Origin: Chlorophyllum brunneum
Taxonomy: Eukaryota > Basidiomycota > Agaricomycetes > Agaricales > Agaricaceae
Assembly: GCA_963576785.1 (NCBI GenBank)
Contig: OY756139.1
Location: forward strand, 3,286,001 to 3,350,000
Length of the DNA stretch: 64,000 nt
Direction: 5' to 3'
This document shows, piece by piece, positions 44,745-54,479 of this stretch. Each line of letters opens with the position of its first letter. The stretch's first letter is position 1. Both the position numbers and the translations under genes were made by a program. Under the pieces are notes generated by a model that was given only the letters and a program-made list of their open reading frames with translations, was not told the DNA's origin and made no database searches.

Positions 44745-47342
44745 ATGTCTACCAATAATATCGTCGCTGGTTTACCTAAGCTTAATGGGCCAAAGAACTA
44801 TGCGTTCTGGTCTAGAAGGCTTCAGGATGCCCTAACCCTCATTTCTGTCACTGGTTCTGACCAGTCCGGATGGACTGTAACAGACCAGGATCTCTCTCCT
44901 GCAAATCCTACCACCTTAACGGAGGAGGATAGAAGGAGAGAACAATTGAGAGGTCAGGCATTGGCTGTTATTAATGGCACCTTACCTGATTCCCTGTTAC
45001 TCCATGGGCATGACGCTCCTGGATTCCTCTGGAATGATTTGAAAACCCGCTTTGGGACACCTTCTCCTGCCGCGGTGTATTCAATTCTCCAAAGAATGTT
45101 GCGAAAGCGCATTTCAGGGAATCAAGATCCAGCAATGGATCTAGCTGAATTGAGAACAATGGCTTCTCAATTAGAAACAGCTAAGGTAAAATTGCCAGAA
45201 GTTCTTGGCGCGATGATCACTTTGAATGCATTACCACCTGATTGGAATGCTGTGGCACAAACAACATTGGCAAATAATCACGATGTTGTAGATATGACCT
45301 GGGAGGTAGTTCAGCAGGCTATAAATGCTGAATGGTCAAGACGTGAAGGATCCAGACCCTCCATGTCTAACCAACAAGCTTCATTTGCCACCACCACTAA
45401 CTACCAAGCTTGCCCTCAGGGCAACTTCCCCAGGACTCGCCCTGGACCACCCTGGAACCGCTTCCACCCTGGAGGCGATACCAGGGCCCAGCCTGCAAGA
45501 GGTCCTCACCACCCTGCCAATCCAAGTGGGCAGCCCCCTCAGCCTTCTCCTCCTACTCCTACCTGGATTAACGTCCAGAAGAAGAAGAAGAAGCCCAAGA
45601 AGCACCAGGGTAAACCCCAGGCCCACATGGCAGAAGCCATGGCGGGCTTCGCCACTGCCATGGAACCGGCGGTCCGTCGCTTCACTGGTCCGGGGATGAC
45701 CCCCTTCGACCTGATGAGGCGCATGGACACGCCTCGACCCATTCCCGCTCCCACTCCTCCGACCACTCGTGTACTTGTGAGTGAGAGACCCAAACCTCTT
45801 ACTTGGGTTAATCCCAAGAAGGTCCAGCAGGCACGAGAGAACGCTCATGCTGAGCTCGAGAAAAAGGTGCGTGCTGAAGCACGAAACTTATGTTTCACCG
45901 CCCTCCTCGAAAACTCACTGCGGATCCAACAGGTGATCACCTGGTGCGACCGCGTCACTGGTCCTTCGCCCATGCAAATGGCGAAGAAACGTGCTCTCGA
46001 TCGTTACGATCGACGGATGCACGAGGTCTCTCACCCCCGCACCCCGAAAGGACGATCGGTGACACCGCCCGGTGCACCTTCGGTTCCTTCTGGTCATCCC
46101 CCAGGTTGTACCTGTGAGGGACACATGAGGGTAAGCAAATGGTTCACTAAACATAGTAACCCCGATATTAACGCGACCTGCGTCCGCTTCTCTTTTCTTT
46201 TACCGCATGATTCGCCATATGCCTTATTGATTTCTCCCAAATTTGGGAATAAACTCAATTTGGTTATGCATCATGTGGTAAAGATCCCAAGCATGGACTC
46301 CGTCGCCTGGGGCGACTCCCTTGAACCCGGAGAGGTTCGACCATACTACCTTCCTCCTCCGGAGGAAATAGTAGCTCCAGCCGTCAGGACCTACGAAGAG
46401 GAGTTCCCTCCTCTTCCTCGGGCCTCCCCTCCTACGGAGCGCTTCCAGAGTAAGAGATACTCTCTTACTCAGAAAAACAAGACCGCTAATAGGCGTCCTG
46501 CCATACTTTCAGTGTTGGTAGACGAAGCCTTCAAACGGCTTGAGAGCGAGAAGGAGGTTGATGACCTCATGGCGCCGGCTCAGGATGTCGCCTACGACAT
46601 CCGCGACCCCAGGAACCCTGCGAACGTCGCAGGACCCTCTTCTGGGCCTCTCCCGAAGTCTCCGAAGTCCGAACCCTTTGCTTCGGCACCTCAATCTGAG
46701 GTGTCACTCGGACTCTCGTCGACCGACTACGGGAGCGACTTCAAGAAGAAGGGAGGAGCTGGGTACGTGATCAATTCGATCTCAGATACTCTTACTAACC
46801 CTGATACACAGTCCTGTCACCAATATGCCGACCAGCTGTCTTCGCAAGAAGAAGGGCAAGGGCAAGGGGAAAGGACATCGGGGGCCGGGCATGTAAATAC
46901 GCAATCGGGATCTTTAGGATCCCATAATTATGTATTTTCTTCGAGTGAATCAATGAATGAGAAGTGTTTTAACACTTCTCAATTTTCTTGTTTCTCCACG
47001 CGCATGCCCGATCAGTATTTAAGAGTACCGGATCAATTTAGATCTCAATCGCGAAGCAATGATCAAATCATAACGCTACTAGAAGAATATAGTAACGTAT
47101 GGTTATTAGACTCAGGGGCATCATGTCATTACACCCCTTATGTGGAAGACTTCATTAACTTCGAAGAACTCGAAGTTTCGATCCCAATTAAGACTGTAGG
47201 AGCACAAAGCCCCTACCTTAATGCGGTTGGTCTTGGCGCAGTTATGCTTAAGCATAGAGTCTATAACGGGAAGACTGACAGTGTTCAACCAACGCAGATA
47301 TTAATATATCCAGTCTTCCTTCTAAAAGGAACCTCTGAATGA
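44745..47342 (+). CDS. Copia-B Gag-protease polyprotein
   Basis: 865 aa in one frame. Gag starts MSTNNIVAGLPKLNGPKNYA and includes a UBN2-type capsid region to about residue 200 (AINAEWSRREGS). A Pro-rich segment follows, and then a basic run KKKKKPKKHQGKPQAH (about residues 280-300) where a CCHC zinc knuckle is usual; no CX2CX4HX4C motif is present. A long spacer (about residues 300-780) rich in Pro, Ser and Glu precedes the aspartic protease LLDSGASCHYTPY (about 47105-47145). Gag packages RNA into virus-like particles; the protease matures it. The frame ends in TGA 47340-47342, exactly where a continuous copia Pol would go on to LMSVGQL. The same TGA occurs in copia-A. Whether it is read through or is a mutation is open. 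Confidence 0.85.
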   Translation: MSTNNIVAGLPKLNGPKNYAFWSRRLQDALTLISVTGSDQSGWTVTDQDLSPANPTTLTEEDRRREQLRGQALAVINGTLPDSLLLHGHDAPGFLWNDLKTRFGTPSPAAVYSILQRMLRKRISGNQDPAMDLAELRTMASQLETAKVKLPEVLGAMITLNALPPDWNAVAQTTLANNHDVVDMTWEVVQQAINAEWSRREGSRPSMSNQQASFATTTNYQACPQGNFPRTRPGPPWNRFHPGGDTRAQPARGPHHPANPSGQPPQPSPPTPTWINVQKKKKKPKKHQGKPQAHMAEAMAGFATAMEPAVRRFTGPGMTPFDLMRRMDTPRPIPAPTPPTTRVLVSERPKPLTWVNPKKVQQARENAHAELEKKVRAEARNLCFTALLENSLRIQQVITWCDRVTGPSPMQMAKKRALDRYDRRMHEVSHPRTPKGRSVTPPGAPSVPSGHPPGCTCEGHMRVSKWFTKHSNPDINATCVRFSFLLPHDSPYALLISPKFGNKLNLVMHHVVKIPSMDSVAWGDSLEPGEVRPYYLPPPEEIVAPAVRTYEEEFPPLPRASPPTERFQSKRYSLTQKNKTANRRPAILSVLVDEAFKRLESEKEVDDLMAPAQDVAYDIRDPRNPANVAGPSSGPLPKSPKSEPFASAPQSEVSLGLSSTDYGSDFKKKGGAGYVINSISDTLTNPDTQSCHQYADQLSSQEEGQGQGERTSGAGHVNTQSGSLGSHNYVFSSSESMNEKCFNTSQFSCFSTRMPDQYLRVPDQFRSQSRSNDQIITLLEEYSNVWLLDSGASCHYTPYVEDFINFEELEVSIPIKTVGAQSPYLNAVGLGAVMLKHRVYNGKTDSVQPTQILIYPVFLLKGTSE

Positions 47343-47345
47343 CTA

Positions 47346-50300
47346 ATGTCAGTGGGACAGTTATGCCAGGATGGCAAAACTGTTAGAACCGATGCCAACG
47401 AATCAGTAGTAGTTGATAGCGAAGGAAATGCTATTCTTCAAGCATATCCTTCAGCAAGTCGCAACACTACTTTACATTTTGTTAATACAAAAATTGTACA
47501 CTCGGAACAAGCAGCTATGACTGCAGATCCGATCGTTGGCTACAAAGTTGTACATGCGAGATTAGGACATCCCTCTAATCGTATCCTCAATCACTTTGAG
47601 AAAAATACGATTGGGTTTACTCCGGTGCGGATTCCTGAGCAAAAACCAGTCTGTGATGGTTGTGCCAAGGGAAAGATGCACCAGAAACCCTTTAGAGAGA
47701 ACCCTACACGCGCAAAGCATCCATTTGAAAGAATACACTCGGATTTAGTTGAACTTCCGATTCTTTCTTACCATAAATTTAAATGGGTCATGACCATAAT
47801 GGACGACTTTTCCTCTCATGGATGGATTCGCTTCCTCCATAAGAAATCAGAAGCAGCAGAAGAAATGAAAAATTTCATTGCCTTAATTCAGACTCAATAC
47901 GAGACTAAATTAAAATATCTCTGCACTGATAGAGGAGGAGAGTATGCAACTGACAAGTTGCAATCTCATTTGCGCTCATTAGGGATCATACATGAGACCA
48001 GTGCACCGCACATACACCAACAAAATGGTCGAGTGGAATGCTTGAACCGAACCCTGATGGATAAAGCAGAAGCCATGCGGCATCATGCTTGTATTCCTGA
48101 TGGTTGGTGGGAGTTTTCTATAGATCATGCGATACATATCTATAATAAAACACCGGTATCACGGCTCATGTGGAAAACACCCTATGAAGTGTTGAATCAG
48201 AAGATTCCAGACATCTCCAAAGAGAGAGTCTTTGGCTGTGGTGCTTATGTCTTTCTCCCAAAAGAGATAAGAGACAATAAACTGACAGCGAAGTCAGAAC
48301 TCATGATTTTCCTTGGTTGGACATCAGACAGGAAAAATTATCGTTTCATGAGGCACCTAAATGGAAATGTAATCTATACATCTCCAACAGCCGTATTCAG
48401 CGAAGAACACTTCCCTAAATGTGTTGGGAAGAAGCGAGAAGAACGGATGAACCAACCATCATCTTCTACTTCTCGAAGTACACCTTCGGAAGTTATTGTC
48501 TTTCATGCTCCAGATCCATCTACTGGTTTACTCATTGATAAACCACCAAGCCCTATTCCCCGAACTTCTACCGGAAGTTCTCCGGAAGATAGGACTTATA
48601 GATCTGTACATGGACGGATTCCAACTCCTTTCCCTGAACCTAAAAAGAATAAAGGAAAGGGAAAAGCACCGAATATCGATACCGATGTTCAGGTGGAGTG
48701 GGATGGTATTGTGCAAAACATTCTTTTTCCACCAAGAGAAGCACAAACACCAGAAGACAATGACAGTGATGGATTATCTTATGCTGATCCACCTAATCAC
48801 CCTGAAGGTTCGAACCATCCGCCTTCTCCCAGAGATGATCCGGATATACAACCATTCATACCTTACACCCCTGTCAAAGATGATCGGGATGCTGGTCCTT
48901 CTGTACCACGAGGTCACTCGGATCAAATACCGGTTCCTGAAATACCTCAGAGACCGCAAAGAACCAGAAAAGTACCTGAACGTCCAGGAAACTTCTATGG
49001 TTCTACAAAGCATCCGACCAAGATACTCCAGGAATATGAAATGTTCCAACCTCCTAAATCGAAATTAACGAGTTCTACAAGTAGACTTGTTAGACAAATT
49101 CGATCAGAGGCTTCCAAACCTGGAATAATCGATAGACGTTCTCAGCATGAAGCTTCTATATTAGAAGACTTATGCAGAGAAGGAGGAGTAGGGATGATCG
49201 ATTATCTATGCACTCAAAAAGTCGAATCACCATTAGTTCCTATTTCTTTCAAGGATCTAAATCGACTACCATCAGAAGAGAAATCTAAATGGTGGAAAGC
49301 GTGCTTAGAAGAGTTAAATTCACTCAAAGAAAGACATGTTTATGACTTAGCTAAACTTCCACCTGGAAGAAAGGCTGTCAAAAATAGATGGGTCTTTACA
49401 CCCAAATCAGATGGTCGATACCGTGCTCGACTAGTGGCTAAAGGATTCTCTCAGATAGAGGGAATCGATTACGATGAACTATTTTCACCAGTAGTCCGTT
49501 ATGAGACAGCACGACTCATATTTGCAGTCGCTGCCCTCAATGATTGGGAGATGCTCAGTTTAGATGTTAAAACTGCTTATCTCTACGGAAAACTGGATGA
49601 AGAACTCTATATGGAACTTCCAGAAGGTTTCAATACAGGTTGTGGTAATTTGGTTTGGAAATTAAACCGAGCCATTTATGGATTAAAGCAATCTGGACGA
49701 CAATGGTGGAAGGAATTGACTAAGTCAATGACCGACCTAGGATTTGTCCGATCCAAACTAGATGCTGGAGTCTATTATTACTACAACCCTGAAACCAAAG
49801 AGCTTATTATAGCTCTGGTCTATGTAGATGACTCAATGTTCGTCGGAATTAGAGGCTCTAGACTTCTATATGAGAAGCGAGCACTCTTTATGAAGAAATG
49901 GGAATGCTAAGACCTTGGTCCAACCAAAGAGTTCCTTGGCATGAAATTTTCGCGAAATCCTATAAACTAATCAATTACTCTAGACCAAATGGATTATCTA
50001 GGAAAAGTTCTTGATCGATTTAATATAATTGGAAAAGAAGAAATACCATTACCAAATGGATTTATCTTCGAATCCAATACAGGAAAAGCGACACCTGACT
50101 TCATAAAGAGGTATCAACAATTAGTAGGATCGGTTATGTATCTAATGATAGGCAGTCGGCCCAACATAGCTTTTGCCACTGTCAAATTATCACAACATAT
50201 GACCAATCCCACTAAAGCGCATTACAATACAGGCTTACATTTGCTAAAGTATCTTAATGCTACTCACAAATATAGAATTACCTATAATGGAAGTTCTATG

Positions 50301-50771
50301 CAAGGCCTGAATGCCTTTTCCGACTCTGATTGGGCTGGTGATCCAATTAGTCGTAAATCTGTAACTGGATATTTCTGTTTGTTAGCCAGCGGAGCTATCG
50401 CTTGGTTAAGTAGGAAACAGAAAACTGTTGCATTATCTTCCACCGAAGCTGAATATATGGCTTTGTCAGATTGCAGTTGACAACTTGTTTGGACTGTCAA
50501 TTTGTTGGAAGAAATTGGTATCCAATCATTAGCCCCTTATCTCTTCGGTGATAATGAGGGTTCAATATTTTGGGCCAAGAATCCAGTAACAGAAAAACGA
50601 TCAAAACACGTTGACGTCAAATACCATTACATTCGTGATTTGGTAGAAGACGGAAAGATTGAAATATTCTCTGTGAAAGGCATGGAAAATTCTGCCAATA
50701 TTCTCACAAAGAATTTAGACAAAATTAAATTCAATCTATTCCGACCTCACCTAGGCTTGACGTTTGAATGA
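47346..50771 (+). pseudogene. Copia-B integrase - RT - RNase H (late stops)
   Basis: 854 aa open to 49910, then broken. The integrase zinc domain is HARLGHPSNRIL...CDGCAKGK; the core has HSDLVE, TDRGGEY and NGRVECLNRT (DDE triad present). The usual Pro/Ser/Asp-rich spacer follows, then RT with WVFTPKSDGRYRARLVAKGF, SLDVKTAYLYGKL and LVYVDDSMFVG (about 49815-49850). The stop TAA 49908 (CAA in copia-A) cuts just after RT. Later stops are near 49968 (TAA) and TGA 50478 (CGA in copia-A). RNase H has FSDSDWAGDPISRKS and STEAEYMALSD, and the tail ends ILTKNLDKIKFNLFRPHLGL at 50771. Confidence 0.9.
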
Positions 50772-50805
50772 TTAAAACTCTATATCGATACAGAGCAAGG
50801 AGGAG

Positions 50806-51377
50806 TGTTGAAGTTTCGGACATATTCTAGAAATAGACTATGAAGTCATTATTCTAATAATAGACTGATCCGTTACTTTCCAGTAACTTCATTCCGTAGT
50901 AACTTCCTATGAGTTGCTCTGCATACGATGAGAGTCATAAGTACTTGATAGATTATTCTACATAGTACCAATGACTAGATACTATGTTCCGCAGTACTCC
51001 GCAGGCACTATGCCGCAGTTAAAGGGAGTCATAAGGAACAATCCATGCAATGCTAGTATTTTATGTAGTATGACTCGTCTATGTTACAATATGTATATAA
51101 ACCCCATGTAGCAGACCTAAGTTCTGTATCTTGTTCAATCGAACAACTTCTTCACCATTGCCTATCTCCTTGAGTACAACACCTCAACCGATCTCATTGA
51201 CTTTAGTCTCTATTCAACTGACGTTGATCGCTTTATCAATAATATCTGTCTATCCGAACTACCTTACTATAGGTATCAGATAGAAGCTTATTATCTCGGT
51301 GAGTAGACCCTATGTTCTCTCCCACTGTGTTTACTGCTGCCCCCAGCAAACAACTCGTTACGGTCGTTTCCTCAACA
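50806..51377 (+). repeat. Copia-B 3' LTR
   Basis: 572 nt after the polypurine tract AAGGAGGAG (50797-50805); followed by TSD GCCAT. Confidence 0.92.
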
Positions 51378-53132
51378 GCCATGGGTTAAAGATCGTGCAC
51401 TCCCAGCTACGGAAGCTATGTATCATAACAGCCATCCTTGTCTTACTCTGGACAACCTGTGAATGGCACTCGACCAACACTACAATGCTGCCTGCGACAG
51501 ACCAACAAACATGGCAGTCCTGGACAAACTCCCTCCACCAAATGGAATGGAGAATAGGACTTGGGTGAACTTCTCTCTCCTAGAGATGATGGAGTTGCTC
51601 AAGGATACCTTGAATTCTTCCTCCCCCAGTTCCGACCATATTTCCCGGTCCCATCTTAAGCAGATCGTCACCAATGAAACTTGTGCCAGTTTCTTCCTCA
51701 AAATCAGCAGTGCATGTCTGAACATCGGACATTGGCCTGCACACTTTAAGAAGTCAACGTTGGTGATCATCCCCAAACCCAACAAACCCAACTACTCCAC
51801 TCTGAAGGCATTCAGACTGATCATCCTCCTCAATACATTTGGCAAACTAATAGAGAAGATGCTCGCTAAACAACTCCAATTCGAGGCAGTGAAATTCAAA
51901 GTTCTCCACCCTCACCAACTGGGAGCTATCCACCAGTGGTCTACTGAAGATGCAGGTCTCTTCCTAACGCACATCATCCGGGGAGCTTGGACGAAGAAGA
52001 AGAAGACATTGGTGCTTGCATTTGATGTTGCCCAATTCTTCCCCTCCCTCAATCACGATCTCCTTATTGACATACTAAGACGTCAAGGATTTCCCCCTCA
52101 AATCGCAGTGTTCTTCAACAACTACCTCAAAGAATGCCACACAACCTACTGGTGGAATAATGAAACCTCCCCGGAGTTCGACGCAGCAGTGGGGGTAGGT
52201 CAAGGCTCGGCTCTTAGCCCCATTCTCTCTGCCTTATTCCTCGCCCCCTTCCTTCACATCTTTGACATCCGTATGGAGGAACACCAAGACAGGTGAGACT
52301 TTGATGTCCTGTCGTTTGTCGACGACGGCACCTTAGTCGCACAATCCCCATCCCTGGAATGGAACATTGAAATCCTCCAACACATGTACTGTGAAATGGA
52401 GTGGCTCATGAACGAATTCGGCCTTGAAATTGAACACGGCAAGTCCGAGATCTTCCACTTTATGCATGCAAGACAAGACTCAAATCCCTCCATTGATTTG
52501 GGATCCCCACCGTTCACTGGTCGCAACCCCCTCAAACCAAAGACCCATTGGTGGTACCTCGGCTTCTACTTTGACTGGACGTTGACCTTCAAGGAACACA
52601 TTTGATTCTACTCTGCCAAAGCGATATCCACGATTAAGGTGATATAAATGCTAGGGAACTCCATTAGAGGCCTGTCCCCCAGCAACAAAAGACTACTATA
52701 CTGTTCATGTGTTGTACCAGTAGCGACATACGGATACTGACTTTGGTTTCATGATAGGTCACATACTAAAGGAACTTGTGAAATCCTCAACAAGATGCAA
52801 CAAAGTGCAGTGCTCTGGATTACCGGGGCCTTCCGGACTTCTCCCACCTGCGGCGTAGAGTCCCTCGCGGAGCTCATGCCCATCAAACTCCATCTCCGAA
52901 AGTTGGCTGAACGACAAACGTCGAGGCTTCATACGTTGGACGATGAACATGCATTGGCAAGATTGACAAGAGAGTATCATTCTTCCCCCCACCGACTTCA
53001 CATCAAGAATTTCACGGAGATTCAGAAGAAGAAGACACTTGGAGCTGTGACGGATATTTTGCGCCCCACCTCCAAGACTCGGTATATAGAACATTTTAAC
53101 TCTGTTTCTAAATCTGTCTGGCCCGGACATAG
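51378..53132 (+). pseudogene. LINE-2 ORF2, part 2 (reverse transcriptase)
   Basis: Resumes at PWVKDRALPATEA. It has one early stop (about 51460) and then a frame with IIPKPNKPNYST, FDVAQFFPSLNHDLL (about 52025) and GVGQGSALSPIL (about 52195), a TGA at about 52294 (TGG in LINE-1), LSFVDDGTLVAQS (about 52315), and the thumb through GLEIEHGKSEIFHF. Further stops at about 52603, 52645 and 52738. It ends at KSVWPGH, where gypsy-B is inserted. Confidence 0.87.
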
Positions 53133-53426
53133 TGTTACGACCTTAGTCTCTGACTCAGGTTGCAAACCTTTGGATAAAGGAAAGGAAGTAGAGAAAGGAA
53201 GAAGGGATGATACAATTGGTAAAGTGTAAGGAATACATCAAGTATTACTACACTTTATATACTAGAGGTGACAGCTAATAATAAGGGAGAGGAGTAAATG
53301 AGTCAGATGGGAGGCATAGCCTTTAGGGGTGAAACAGGGAGTGAAACGAGAAGTGAAACAAGTATGAGGGTACACGAGGTAACGGGCGCGAGATAGGAAT
53401 GAACGGTCTATCTATAGTTCGTAACA
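53133..53426 (-). repeat. Gypsy-B 3' LTR
   Basis: 294 nt. The adjacent polypurine tract on the minus strand is GAAAGGGAGGTAT (53427-53439), as in gypsy-A. Confidence 0.92.
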
Positions 53427-53533
53427 ATACCTCCCTTTCAAGCTTCATGTCCTCATGATGCGTATTACTGTAAAGGTCCTTTGTAAAATAAAACATATGG
53501 AATTTGGAGAAGGTAGGAAAATGCAACGAGCAT

Positions 53534-54370
53534 TTACTCATTCATAGGTACAGCCGCTCCCAGAGCTCTGGCCAAGTCCTTCTTGTTTCCTCCGATGAGG
53601 GGTGCCTTATCGACACGTCGTAAGCCAATCCAGAGGGGTGCGTGTGGCAGTCCTTCTTTGAACAGGAAGTGGGTGTGATTATTGTATGTGGTGTTGTCGT
53701 TGGTGTGATTGCTTAAGAGCTTATGCACTATGCCCCTCCAGTATTTGTTGTCCTTTTCGCCTTCCGATTTCAACGTGTTATACCCTTGCGGTGGGTGGAA
53801 GGTCATGGGTGTGATAGGGAGTACTACCATGGTGAGGATAGTTTGGAGGTGGGCTACTTCTTCTTCGATGTCGGGGTGAAGTAGTTGGTCGGCGGCGGTT
53901 GCTTCTTGTGTCTTTTGTTCGCATTTGTGACAGATGTGATGTTGGATGGGGAACGGGTCATTACTAACAAGTAGTCGGTTAACGATATGGTGGGAGAGGT
54001 TGTCTGTACTCCTTGACTCATATGTATTGAGTCGTTCGGCTAGGGCTATGAGGATGCTGTGCATCCGGGCTTGCATATTGGAGATGACAATGAGTTGCAG
54101 GTCGTCATTGATCTCGTATAAGTGTCTCTCCAATTGGTCTCTCCTTCCTTCATCGATGATGAACTGGTTAAGTCTCGGAGTGGCCTCGGATAAGGTGTCC
54201 ATTATTTTAGATGCGCCTTCTTGGGTTGCTTTCATTGCTGCGCCCAATAGTATCATGGTGTCTACTAGGGTTTCTCCTTCCATGAGCTCCTCATGGCTGG
54301 TTCTTTCTGGGACGAGTTCATCGAATTCTTTGAGGTAGGGGTATGGAGTAAGTTGGCATTTGGTGGGCAT
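53534..54370 (-). CDS. Gypsy-B accessory 3' ORF (278 aa), unknown function
   Basis: Uninterrupted frame between the integrase and the polypurine tract, starting MPTKCQLTPYPYLKEFDELV and ending AVPMNE just before the 3' LTR. It is mostly acidic and helical-looking (RRDQLERHLYEINDDLQLIV) with a CxxC pair (HHICHKCEQKT, about residue 155) and a polar C-terminus (NNHTHFLFKEGLPHAPLWIG). No signal peptide or clear membrane segment, so it does not look like an envelope protein. A diverged relative sits at the same place in gypsy-A. Stop-free while the upstream integrase frame has many stops. I do not recognise the family; possible roles are RNA chaperone, Gag-like cofactor or antisense/regulatory product. 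The frame just upstream (from about 54470) may be an N-terminal extension. Confidence 0.7.
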   Translation of the reverse strand: MPTKCQLTPYPYLKEFDELVPERTSHEELMEGETLVDTMILLGAAMKATQEGASKIMDTLSEATPRLNQFIIDEGRRDQLERHLYEINDDLQLIVISNMQARMHSILIALAERLNTYESRSTDNLSHHIVNRLLVSNDPFPIQHHICHKCEQKTQEATAADQLLHPDIEEEVAHLQTILTMVVLPITPMTFHPPQGYNTLKSEGEKDNKYWRGIVHKLLSNHTNDNTTYNNHTHFLFKEGLPHAPLWIGLRRVDKAPLIGGNKKDLARALGAAVPMNE

Positions 54371-54479
54371 GGTGTGTTATGAAGATAGTTGGCAAAGTCG
54401 AGGGTAAAGTGGATACAGCAAGTGATGCGTTGAGTGTAGTGGTTGCTTGGAATGCGAGGTTTGTTGTTCATAATTGCTG

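Larger units (their letters stand above)
44023..51377 (+). mobile_element. Copia-B: complete Ty1/copia retrotransposon
   Basis: 7355 nt. The 5' LTR is 563 nt (44023-44585) and the 3' LTR 572 nt (50806-51377; the difference is a 9-nt stretch near 50850). Ends are TGTTGA...TCAACA, and the 5-bp TSD GCCAT on both sides restores LINE-2 ORF2. This is the best preserved copia in the window: only two long frames separated by one TGA cover gag to RT, with three C-to-T-type stops near the end. Confidence 0.94.
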
